Positions 47,472 to 55,468 of a stretch of DNA of 64,000 bases are shown piece after piece. Every line of letters begins with the position of its first letter. The first letter of the stretch is position 1. Origin of the DNA: Alloprevotella tannerae (GTDB lineage Bacteria; Bacteroidota; Bacteroidia; Bacteroidales; Bacteroidaceae); NCBI GenBank assembly GCA_015259125.1, contig JABZGR010000004.1, positions 1 to 64,000 on the forward strand, in the 5' to 3' direction. The notes under the pieces are model-generated. The model was not told the origin of the DNA. It worked only from the letters and a program-made list of their open reading frames with translations, and searched no databases. Position numbers and translations under genes: made by a program.

Positions 47472-48665
47472 ATGGGAAGAGTACTCATAATCGGCGCAGG
47501 CGGTGTAGCCACCGTTGCAGCTCACAAGGTAGCAAAAAACGCAGACGTTTTCAGCGACATTATGATAGCCAGCCGGACGCAATCTAAATGTGATGACATC
47601 GTCCGTGCAATTGGCAATCCGAAAATCAAGACGGCGCGCGTCGATGCCGATAACATCGACGAACTCGTGCGCCTTTTTGACGAGTTTAAACCTGATTTGG
47701 TGATGAACCTCGCCTTACCTTATCAAGATTTAACCATCATGGAGGCTTGCCTTCGTCACGGTTGCAGCTATCTTGATACGGCCAATTACGAGCCAAAAGA
47801 CGAAGCCCATTTCGAATATAGCTGGCAGTGGGCCTACAAGGAGCGCTTTGAAGCTGCCGGCCTTACGGCTATTTTGGGTTGCGGCTTTGATCCGGGCGTG
47901 ACGAGCATATTTACGGCCTATGCAGCCAAGCATCATTTTGATGAGATACAATACTTAGACATCGTCGACTGCAATGCCGGCGACCACCACAAGGCTTTCG
48001 CGACCAACTTTAATCCGGAGATCAACATCCGCGAGATCACGCAAAAGGGACTCTTTTGGGAAGACGGACAATGGCGCGAAACGGAGCCATTAGAGATTCA
48101 CAAAACGCTCAATTATCCCAACGTCGGACCCAAAGAGAGCTATTTGCTGCACCACGAGGAGTTGGAAAGCCTCGTTAAGAACTACCCGACGATTCGCCGC
48201 GCACGGTTCTGGATGACTTTCGGCCAAGAATATTTGACGCACCTCCGTGTGATTCAAAACATCGGGATGGATAGTATCAAGCCTATCAATTATAACGGTA
48301 TGGAAATCGTACCGCTGCAATTCCTCAAAGCCGTTTTGCCCAACCCGCAAGAGCTTGGCGAGAACTACGAAGGAGAAACCAGCATCGGTTGTCGCATTCG
48401 CGGCTTGAAAGACGGCAAGGAGCAGACCTATTATATCTACAACAATTGCTCGCATCAAGCAGCCTATGAAGAAACGGGCATGCAGGGCGTAAGCTATACT
48501 ACGGGTGTGCCGGCTTGCATTGGTGCGCGAATGTTTATGTTAGGCGAATGGAATCGTCCGGGCGTATGGAACGTCGAGGAGTTTGATCCCGACCACTTTA
48601 TGGACGAACTTAACAAGCAGGGCTTACCTTGGCACGAGATTTTCAATCAAGACCTCGAGCTCTAA
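47472..48665 (+). CDS. Carboxynorspermidine/carboxyspermidine dehydrogenase
   Basis: A 397-residue saccharopine dehydrogenase-family enzyme. The Rossmann motif GAGGVATVAA is at residues 8-17. Full-length likeness to carboxynorspermidine synthase (segments LALPYQDLTIMEACLRHGCSYLDTANYEP and GCGFDPGVTSIFTAY) points to NADPH-dependent condensation of putrescine or diaminopropane with aspartate semialdehyde, the route to spermidine used in Bacteroidota. The decarboxylase partner is not in this window. It may be co-transcribed with the DUF pair (116-base gap). Confidence 0.92.
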   Translation: MGRVLIIGAGGVATVAAHKVAKNADVFSDIMIASRTQSKCDDIVRAIGNPKIKTARVDADNIDELVRLFDEFKPDLVMNLALPYQDLTIMEACLRHGCSYLDTANYEPKDEAHFEYSWQWAYKERFEAAGLTAILGCGFDPGVTSIFTAYAAKHHFDEIQYLDIVDCNAGDHHKAFATNFNPEINIREITQKGLFWEDGQWRETEPLEIHKTLNYPNVGPKESYLLHHEELESLVKNYPTIRRARFWMTFGQEYLTHLRVIQNIGMDSIKPINYNGMEIVPLQFLKAVLPNPQELGENYEGETSIGCRIRGLKDGKEQTYYIYNNCSHQAAYEETGMQGVSYTTGVPACIGARMFMLGEWNRPGVWNVEEFDPDHFMDELNKQGLPWHEIFNQDLEL

Positions 48666-48719
48666 GCCCCGCCACCGAGCGACCACTGCCCCATTGGGCA
48701 TAAGAGCCTCGACAAAACA

Positions 48720-48755
48720 GCGGGCGATAAGTGAACTAAACCACTTATCGCCCGC
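48720..48755. terminator. Strong hairpin in convergent gap
   Basis: A perfect 14-bp stem GCGGGCGATAAGTG/CACTTATCGCCCGC with an eight-base loop. The minus side is followed by TGTTTTG and the plus side by TGCTCGTT. It lies between convergent genes and may serve both directions. Confidence 0.7.
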
Positions 48756-48817
48756 TGCTCGTTATGCCGCTCATCGATATGCCGCCCCTTCTGCTCCAAC
48801 TTTTTACATAAAAAATA

Positions 48818-48850
48818 AGGCGTGCCATCAGCTGACACGCCTAAAATTTC
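48818..48850. terminator. Second hairpin in convergent gap
   Basis: AGGCGTG and CACGCCT stem (with an inner mismatch) flanked by AAAAAATA on the left and AAAATTTC on the right. On the minus strand the T run makes it a fair terminator for the gene at 48931. Confidence 0.7.
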
Positions 48851-48930
48851 AAAGTGATCCAAGCATCTACTGCCCAGGACGGCAAAAACCATTCGGCCGG
48901 CAGCAAACACAACTAAAGTGCACTTGCTTC

Positions 48931-49545
48931 TTAGCGAACTGCACGCCTTCCAGCGGCTCTTTCCTCTACGGGCGGCCAGTCACTCGAATTTGCCGCGTTC
49001 TGCTTATCACGATAGCCGAGCGTCACGTAGCAAACGCCGTGGTTATCGTGGCCCATCTGAAGCAGAATGTCGCCCTCATCAATGTCAAACGACGTAGCAT
49101 ACTTGCATTGGTCTTCTCTCAAGCAGTTCAACTTCTCATCGTCGCTGCTCGGCCTCATACTGCAAAGAAATTGCTCTGTCACTTTATCCGGCGTGCCATA
49201 TTTTCTGATGAGCATATTCTTCAACGTGCTGTAGTCTTTCATTACTTCAGCCCATGAAGTGCGCCCCGGGAAGATCACGCCTACTGAAGACACATCTCTA
49301 ACGCCACGCGGCGTAAATACAGCTACCTCGCAGTCGGGATATTCGGCAACGCCACCGGCCAGCATCGTTCCCTCGCTATCGACTCGCACAAAAGTAAAGC
49401 CGATACGCTCCAACTTGCGTGCGAACTCTTCTTGCGTCCCATCAATAGGGAGCTCCTTAAACGTAAGGTGTTTTGAAGCTGATTGACCCCAAGCAGCAAC
49501 GCCCATTACCAAGGCTACAAATACTAATAAGTACTTCTTCATCAT
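48931..49545 (-). CDS. Secreted protein of unknown function
   Basis: A 204-residue protein with a signal peptide (about 1-20, MMKKYLLVFVALVMGVAAWG then QSA). The mature part is soluble with three Cys residues in the C-terminal half (SMRPSSDDEKLNC, EDQCKYATSF, GVCYVTLGY) and a middle VRKYGTP-like region. I do not recognise a named domain. It is monocistronic and convergent with the dehydrogenase gene, and probably periplasmic. Confidence 0.8.
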   Translation of the reverse strand: MMKKYLLVFVALVMGVAAWGQSASKHLTFKELPIDGTQEEFARKLERIGFTFVRVDSEGTMLAGGVAEYPDCEVAVFTPRGVRDVSSVGVIFPGRTSWAEVMKDYSTLKNMLIRKYGTPDKVTEQFLCSMRPSSDDEKLNCLREDQCKYATSFDIDEGDILLQMGHDNHGVCYVTLGYRDKQNAANSSDWPPVEERAAGRRAVR

Positions 49546-50420
49546 AGTTCTTATTGATTAAATTAATAGTAGTCTACAAATCTTCTAACGTCCCTTTCTG
49601 CGCTATCCTTATCCTTATCTTAAAAATAGGTTTTAGAAACCTCTCATAACGAGTTTGATAATTGAGCTTGTCGGTTACTCGACAGCACTATTACATGCAT
49701 ACCTCTCTTCATTGGTCGCCCATTTCGCAATCCACCTGCTGAAGTAGTGATAAAAGACAAGGCAAAAATAAGCATTTTTACATCAAAATATGCTCTTGCA
49801 TACATTTTTTCTAAGAAGACTGCTCGTATTATGCATTTTTATACGCACAAAGGCTTATTTTTAGGCTCTTTCATCTTCTTTTGTAGCGGCACGCGCCCGC
49901 CGGCTAAGCTTACGCTCGTGAGCGTAAACCTTTTTTCTCGCGAGCGCAAACCTTTTTTATCACGAGCGTAAGCCCTTTTTATCACGAGCGCAAACTTCGC
50001 AAACGAGAGGACGGCAGGATGAAGCGCACGCAGCACGGTTTACGGCCCAACGCTTCATTGCCACTTTTGGGGGACTTACTTTTCGCCGTTCAAAGCGCAT
50101 ACTTTATATAAAGGCATGCCTTAAGCTCGCGCCAAAGCGCCCGGATCAAGTCGAGGACAGAATCCGGCACAACTCGACTTTTATCGTCCTCAACATAAAA
50201 TTCAATCCATTCATTTTCAGCAAGAAAATATCGGTATTGAGATAGCAGGGGTGGGCTACGAAGCACGCTCGGCGCCCACAAGGCTATAGGGGGCAAAAAG
50301 CGGAAGGACGCCGATCCGGCAATGACCATCAACGCTGCCGTGTGCAGTTGGAAGGCTCCGAAGGCAAACGGCCAACGGCTGCAAACTTACCCTACGCCTG
50401 CGAAGAGAGGCCGCTGAGCG
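49546..50420. other. Gene-free gap holding repeat array B3
   Basis: Divergent space of nearly 900 bases between the secreted protein and the ribonucleotide reductase-like gene. It holds array B3 (49915-50000); the ORFs in it have no recognisable product. Confidence 0.6.
49915..50000. repeat. Array B3: four tandem 22-bp units (family B)
   Basis: Units start at 49915, 49937, 49959 and 49981. The core is CTCRYGAGCG or ATCACGAGCG followed by YAARCC and T6; in unit 2 it is the perfect palindrome CTCGCGAG. The last unit ends in CTTCGC instead of the T run. Confidence 0.87.
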
Positions 50421-50451
50421 TTGCCGCTTTGCCGTTTATTAGTTAGTTTTG
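50421..50451 (+). promoter_or_regulatory. Promoter of the ribonucleotide reductase-like operon
   Basis: TTG (50421-50423), 20 bases, then TAGTTTTG (50444-50451): full match. The TTG is also the first possible start codon of the open frame, so the 22 extra N-terminal residues it would give are not real. Confidence 0.78.
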
Positions 50452-50486
50452 CAGTATCATTATATTATGTCCTCAATTGGTTGATC

Positions 50487-52814
50487 GTGAAACAGACTAC
50501 CACCACCTACGATGAGGCCTTACGCGCCGCAAGCAAATATTATGAAGGCAACGAGACTGCTGCCTACCAATGGATTGAGACCTGCGCTCTGAAAGATGCG
50601 TCAGGCCATCTGCTGGAGGCTATGCCGGAAGCTACGCTCCGACGCTGTGCCGGCGCATTGGCACGCATCGAATCCAAACATCCAAACCCCGTAAGCGAGG
50701 AGGAGATCTTCGGTTTGCTCTATCCCGCTCATCACGTCAGCCTATCCGGACCAATGCTGGCCGGCTTGGGCAATCAGCAACAGTCGGCGCCTATTGCTGA
50801 CGCTATTGCCATCGGTTTTGGACCAAAGGCTTATTCGTATCATGAGCTGCTGCAAGCTGATGATGAGGAGGTTTACCTTTTGCGGCGCGGCGTGGCATTG
50901 GGGCACGATTTATCTCGGATTTATCCCGCTCAACTTCAAGCAGAACAATCGGAAAGAGCTACACCGGACGTTGTCAGTGCGCTGGAGCGCTACGCTCGTT
51001 CGCGGCAGGAAGTAGCTTGCTTGGCGGCCTGCGCCCCGATCACGCTCTCGCTGAGCATAAAGCACCCCGACGCGGAAGCTTTTATCAATGCCGGTACACG
51101 AATGCGGACGATTGCAGGCGTCAATTGCTGCTTGCTCATTGATGATGACTTTATGTATGCCGTAGCCAAAGGCGAAAGCTATCGGCAGCAGTTTCCGATC
51201 GACGCCGAAAGCCCCCGGATCGCCACGCATATCGAAGCTCGCCGACTCTGGGAAAAACTTCTGCGTAAAGCGATGCGCAACGAGGCGCCGGAAATTCAGT
51301 TTGGCGACAATATCCTCAAAGAGCAGTTGCCCGGATGCTATGCCGGCGCGCGGCCGCAAACACTCGCGGCAACGCAGAACGCGACTATACCACTCGCCAC
51401 TTACGATAGTAGCCGACTGCTTACAATCAATCTCTATAGCTATGTGGAGCAGGCGTTCTCGGATCAGGCCGTGTTTGACCATAAATTGTTTCGCCGCCAC
51501 TTATTCCTGATTCAGCGGCTCGCCGATGACCTCATAGATATTGAAGAAGAGAAGATCGAACGTTTGCTGCACAACCTAACCGATGCAGACCTGCCTGAGG
51601 AGGCGAAAAAGATCGAACAAAGACTTTGGGAAAAGGTGCGCCGCCGACTGCTGACTTATCGCCCTACGAGCCTGCTACTCACGGGCGAGGCGGAAACACT
51701 CGCTGCACTCGGACTATCACAAGATACGCCGGCAGCGGGAGCACATACGCGAGCTATTAAACAGTCGTTGGCGGTGGCAACCTGCGAGTCGACGGTAAAA
51801 ATGGCGGAGGAGCGCGGCGCGTTTTCAGACTACGACGCCGGACGTGAAGCCGAAAATTCGCTCATTCTTCGCTTGCGCAACGTGGCGCCTGACTTGTATG
51901 ACCGGATGCAAAAGATCGGCCGCCGAAATCTTGCTTGTACCATCGTAACACCCAACAAGCCGGATCTACAAGCAGACGGTGCACCTGATGTGTGGCTGAA
52001 AGCGGCACGCGAACAGGCGCAAGAATATTTTAAAGAAAAACAACCGCTCACGACGGCGCCACTCGAGGCGCAAGGCATCAACCGGCCGACTTTCGCTTTA
52101 CCGGAAACGGCTGACGAATCGATGATTGCTCACTGCTATTTCGCAACGTGGAAATCGGGGTATCAGAGTTGCTACATCCAAATAGCGACGGCGGAAGATG
52201 TACTCGCAACCGGCGCGGAGGCCGGCCAAATGGCAGCATCGGCAACGGCTTACGCCTTGCCTGAAGTTGTGGAACACCGGCCTTACAGCTTAGATTGCGA
52301 CGTCGTAAGGTTTCAGAACAACAAAGAAAAATGGGTGGCCTTCGTCGGACTTTTAGATGGGCGGCCCTACGAGATTTTCACCGGCTTGCAAGATGACGAT
52401 GAAGGAATCGTATTGCCAAAGTCGGTTACAAAAGGACGCATCATTAAATCGACAAATCCGGACGGCTCGCACCGCTACGACTTCCAATTTGAGAACAGAC
52501 GCGGATATAAAACGACGGTAGAAGGACTCAACGAAAAATTCAACAAAGAGTATTGGAATTACGCCAAACTCATTTCCGGCATTCTACGCTATCGGATGCC
52601 CATCGATAGAGTTATCAAGCTGATAAGTTCGATGCAGATGGAGAGCGAAAACATTAACACGTGGAAAGTTGGGGTCGAAAGGGCCTTGAAGAAGTATATT
52701 GCCGACGGGACGCTTGTGCACGGCGAAAAATGTCCACACTGCGGCCTCGAGACGCTGGTTTATAGCGACGAAGGATTGGTCTGCCAAGACTGCGGGTACG
52801 TTCGGCACAATTAA
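50487..52814 (+). CDS. Class II ribonucleotide reductase homologue lacking catalytic residues (probable pseudo-enzyme)
   Basis: A 775-residue protein alignable over its whole length with B12-dependent ribonucleotide reductases. Conserved stretches include the LGHDLS segment near residue 135, LSIKHPDAEAFI, and a C-terminal block with WVAFVGLLDGRPYEIFTG, the RGYKTTVEGLNEKFNKEYW segment and INTWK. Key residues are missing. The position of the N-terminal redox Cys is Ala106. The NxCxE active-site motif reads TQNATI at 296-301, with no Cys or Glu. The PTGS phosphate loop is VTPNKPD. The C-terminal zinc ribbon (CPHC...CQDC) remains but the final redox Cys is gone. The frame has no stop or shift, suggesting a maintained non-reductase role. 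The GTG start is supported by the promoter. A nitroreductase follows after 31 bases. Confidence 0.82.
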   Translation: MKQTTTTYDEALRAASKYYEGNETAAYQWIETCALKDASGHLLEAMPEATLRRCAGALARIESKHPNPVSEEEIFGLLYPAHHVSLSGPMLAGLGNQQQSAPIADAIAIGFGPKAYSYHELLQADDEEVYLLRRGVALGHDLSRIYPAQLQAEQSERATPDVVSALERYARSRQEVACLAACAPITLSLSIKHPDAEAFINAGTRMRTIAGVNCCLLIDDDFMYAVAKGESYRQQFPIDAESPRIATHIEARRLWEKLLRKAMRNEAPEIQFGDNILKEQLPGCYAGARPQTLAATQNATIPLATYDSSRLLTINLYSYVEQAFSDQAVFDHKLFRRHLFLIQRLADDLIDIEEEKIERLLHNLTDADLPEEAKKIEQRLWEKVRRRLLTYRPTSLLLTGEAETLAALGLSQDTPAAGAHTRAIKQSLAVATCESTVKMAEERGAFSDYDAGREAENSLILRLRNVAPDLYDRMQKIGRRNLACTIVTPNKPDLQADGAPDVWLKAAREQAQEYFKEKQPLTTAPLEAQGINRPTFALPETADESMIAHCYFATWKSGYQSCYIQIATAEDVLATGAEAGQMAASATAYALPEVVEHRPYSLDCDVVRFQNNKEKWVAFVGLLDGRPYEIFTGLQDDDEGIVLPKSVTKGRIIKSTNPDGSHRYDFQFENRRGYKTTVEGLNEKFNKEYWNYAKLISGILRYRMPIDRVIKLISSMQMESENINTWKVGVERALKKYIADGTLVHGEKCPHCGLETLVYSDEGLVCQDCGYVRHN

Positions 52815-52845
52815 AAACAGGAATTAACAAAACGAGAATTAAGAT

Positions 52846-53586
52846 ATGATCGACATAACTACGAGACGGACGATCCGGAAATATACTGCTGAAGACGTGC
52901 CTTCAGATTTGCTGAATGAACTCTTGAAGAGAGCTGAGCGAACCCAGACCATGGGCAACCTGCAACTGTATAGCGTGGTCACCACACGGGATCCTGCGAA
53001 CAAAGCGCGGCTCGCGCCGCTCCATTTCAACCAGCCGATGGTTCAGAATGCGCCTGTGGTGCTCACGTTCTGCGCAGATTTTCACCGGACAACGGAATGG
53101 GCGCAGCGGCGCAAAGGACACCCCGGCTACGACAACTTTCTTTCTTTCCTCAACGCGGCTTCTGACGCGCTCCTCTTTTGCCAAACGTTCTGCCATTTGG
53201 CTGAGGAGGCAGGTTTGGGCTTGTGCTATTTGGGCACGACTTTGTACAACGCTAGCGGGATCATAGATGCGCTGGCTTTGCCTCGCTTAGTAATGCCTCT
53301 GGCTACAATTACGCTCGGCTGGCCTGCAGAAGAACCGCCGCTGACGGACAGACTTCCGCTTTCGGCAATACTACACGAAGAAAAGTATCAGCCTATTACG
53401 AACGAAAGTATCGATCGCGATTATCGCTATAAGGAATCGCTACCCGAGAATCAAAGATTCGTTGAAGAAAATCAGAAAGAGACGCTCGCGCAAGTCTTCA
53501 CGGATTGCCGCTATACCAAACGTGACAACGAAGCATTGAGCGCTACGCTACTGGAGGCTTTACGCCGACAAGGCTTTTTGGATTAG
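52846..53586 (+). CDS. Nitroreductase-family flavoprotein
   Basis: A 246-residue protein of the NfsA/FRP-like nitroreductase group, normally FMN-binding and NAD(P)H-dependent. The N-terminal signature TRRTIRKYTAEDVP and the segments RTQTMGNLQLYSVV and AEEAGLGLCYLGTTLYN fit the family. The C-terminal extension (about 170-246) includes Tyr/Arg-rich helices as in NfsA. It is co-transcribed with the reductase-like gene and ends at a strong terminator. Its natural substrate is unknown. Confidence 0.9.
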   Translation: MIDITTRRTIRKYTAEDVPSDLLNELLKRAERTQTMGNLQLYSVVTTRDPANKARLAPLHFNQPMVQNAPVVLTFCADFHRTTEWAQRRKGHPGYDNFLSFLNAASDALLFCQTFCHLAEEAGLGLCYLGTTLYNASGIIDALALPRLVMPLATITLGWPAEEPPLTDRLPLSAILHEEKYQPITNESIDRDYRYKESLPENQRFVEENQKETLAQVFTDCRYTKRDNEALSATLLEALRRQGFLD

Positions 53587-53670
53587 GGCGATCGTGAGCA
53601 AAGATTAGAACGACCGAAAACAAATCTTGCGCAAGCCCGAATGGGTCTTGCGCAAGCCAAAGTGTAAATG

Positions 53671-53723
53671 ATGCAACTCCCGTCCGCTTTCCGTTAAGCA
53701 GCAGTCGGAGTTGCATTTTTTTT
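53671..53723 (+). terminator. Terminator overlapping the symporter 3' end
   Basis: ATGCAACTCC pairs with GGAGTTGCAT, followed by eight T. The second arm and the T run lie within the coding end of the convergent symporter gene (stop at 53694), where the T run is read on the other strand as lysine codons. Confidence 0.88.
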
Positions 53724-54875
53724 AGCAAAGAAACGGTCCATCACGATCGCGATTGCGCCGTCACCGGTCACGTTACAAGCCGTCCCGAAGTTGTCCATCG
53801 TGATGTAGAGTGCGATCATGAGCGCCTGTTCACTTTGTCCGAAGCCCAACATCGAGGATAAGACGCCGAGGGCCGCCATTATCGCGCCGCCGGGTACGCC
53901 CGGAGCGGCCACCATCATTATGCCGAGCATCAAGATAAAGCCTAGGAATGCGCCGAAATCAAACGGCATCCCCTCCATCAACATTAGCGCGACCGCACAA
54001 GCGACAATTTTCAACATACTTCCTGATAAATGGATCGTCGCACAAAGCGGGACAACGAAACCGGCAATAGCGCCGCTCACGCCATTCTTTTCCGTTTGTT
54101 TCAGGGTCACCGGAATGGTCGCCGCAGACGAAGATGTACCCAGCGCCGTAAAGTATGCGGGCATCATATTCGCCAAAAGGCGGAAGGGATTCTTATGCGA
54201 CACCGCGCCCGCTGCGATATATTGCAGCAAGAGCAAGACCACGTGCATCACGAAGATGATTCCGATCACGGATATAAAGACTGAGATCACGCGCATCGCC
54301 TGTCCGGTATGCGTCATACTCAAAAAGATACCAAAAATGTAGATGGGCAGCAGCGGAAGTATGACAACCTCGATCGTTTTGACCACGATATCCTTAAATT
54401 CGTTGCACAATTCTTTGAGATGAGGCGAAGAAAAGAATGCAATGCCTAAGCCCAGCGTAAACGAGGCTACGAGCGAAGTCATCACATCCAGGATTGGCGG
54501 AATGTTAATCGTAAAATACGCCCCCGGCGCCTCAACCTGCGCAAAGGCGGCCACAGAATTGTGAGCCGGAATCAAGTTGGGAAACAGCGTAGCACTCGTA
54601 AAATACGAAATCAATCCTGCCCCGACCGTATCAAGATAAGCAATCAAGGCCGTAATAGCCAAGAGTTTTCCGGCTCCCTTTCCAATATCAGCGATGGCGG
54701 GCGTTACGAGGCCCAGAATAATCAAGGGTATGAGAAATTGGAGAAAGTTGCTGAAGATACTATTAAAAGTGGCAAAGACGCGAACTGCCGGAACGGGCAA
54801 GAAATTGCCAAAGAAAATACCTAAGATGATAGCAATAATAATGCGGGGCAATAAGCCGAGGCGGAACTTTTTCAT
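53694..54875 (-). CDS. Dicarboxylate/amino acid:cation symporter (DAACS family), divergent substrate site
   Basis: A 393-residue inner membrane transporter with the family fold of eight helices and two re-entrant loops. HP1 serine motif is SSSAATIP at 248-255. In TM7 the usual NMDGT is HLSGS (282-286), so the Asn and Asp that help bind sodium are changed. In TM8, DNFGTACNVTGD (361-372) keeps the Asp, Thr, Asn and Asp that bind the amino acid backbone and sodium, but the substrate-binding Arg is Gly364. This argues against glutamate or aspartate and for a neutral or other substrate. It is monocistronic. The 3' end is shared with the convergent terminator. Confidence 0.88.
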   Translation of the reverse strand: MKKFRLGLLPRIIIAIILGIFFGNFLPVPAVRVFATFNSIFSNFLQFLIPLIILGLVTPAIADIGKGAGKLLAITALIAYLDTVGAGLISYFTSATLFPNLIPAHNSVAAFAQVEAPGAYFTINIPPILDVMTSLVASFTLGLGIAFFSSPHLKELCNEFKDIVVKTIEVVILPLLPIYIFGIFLSMTHTGQAMRVISVFISVIGIIFVMHVVLLLLQYIAAGAVSHKNPFRLLANMMPAYFTALGTSSSAATIPVTLKQTEKNGVSGAIAGFVVPLCATIHLSGSMLKIVACAVALMLMEGMPFDFGAFLGFILMLGIMMVAAPGVPGGAIMAALGVLSSMLGFGQSEQALMIALYITMDNFGTACNVTGDGAIAIVMDRFFAKKNATPTAA

Positions 54876-54896
54876 TTCGTGCTGTAATTAACGGCG

Positions 54897-54904
54897 CAAA
54901 AATA
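54897..54904 (-). promoter_or_regulatory. -7 element of the symporter gene
   Basis: TATTTTTG on the minus strand matches TAnnTTTG; the triplet 20 bases upstream is TCG, one mismatch to TTG. It lies 22-29 bases before the ATG. Confidence 0.55.
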
Positions 54905-55388
54905 GCAATCTGCGGGGAGAAAATCGAATCTGCCCAAAAGAAATTGGCGGGAAGCTGTTTATCGGGCGGACTTTCTTGTTTGCGAAGCCGCCACTCGCAT
55001 TATCTTTTACACGAAAGTGGGTCATCGAAGCCTCGCGAACAGGCATTTGAAGCACCTGGCATCGACAGCTGAGTGTACGCTCGTGAGCGTAAACCTTTAT
55101 CCTCACGAGCGCAAGGTCTTTTTATCACGATGATAAACTCTTTTCATCACGAGCGCACACGAAATAGTTGCCAACGGGGGCAAAAGGAGTGGGCTGAAAG
55201 GAGTTGGGATACAGGACTAAATCCATAGGAAATAACGATGATGTGAAAGCAGAGATTGCCCTACTCTACCATCTATCAATCGGCCGCTTGCGACCGGAAA
55301 GGAGACGGAAACGACTTTAAGTACCGGACGGGTTGGGCTCAACTTAGGTTGAAACAGAGCAGGCCATCGCCTCGCGAAAACAGACATT
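54905..55388. other. Gene-free gap holding repeat array B4
   Basis: Between the symporter promoter and the marC terminator. It contains array B4 (55080-55165) and no supported gene. Confidence 0.6.
55080..55165. repeat. Array B4: four tandem 22-bp units (family B)
   Basis: Units start at 55080, 55102, 55124 and 55146. Unit 3 is the most divergent (ATCACGATGATAAACTC...). The fourth loses similarity after GAGCGCACACG. It is the most degraded copy of family B here. Confidence 0.8.
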
Positions 55389-55423
55389 AAAAAGAGGAGA
55401 TTCATCTGTCGACAAATCTCCTC
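55389..55423 (-). terminator. Rho-independent terminator of marC
   Basis: On the minus strand GAGGAGATT pairs with AATCTCCTC over a 12-base loop and is followed by five T, 45 bases after the marC stop. Confidence 0.88.
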
Positions 55424-55468
55424 AAATAGTTTTACGCGATTGGCGGGAAAGCCGCCTCGCTTAAAGCG

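Noticed and set aside
48583..49257. Plus-strand ORF (224 aa) over the dehydrogenase 3' end and the secreted protein
   Set aside because: It crosses two hairpins and lies antisense to a gene with a clear signal peptide; there is no start context.
50421..50486. N-terminal hydrophobic extension (signal or membrane helix) of the reductase-like protein
   Set aside because: The 22 extra codons coincide with the promoter -33 box and untranslated leader, so they are not translated.
55080..55165. Family B T-runs as Rho-independent terminators
   Set aside because: The GAGCG dyads are too short for a stable stem before each T run, and real terminators are found separately for the neighbouring genes.
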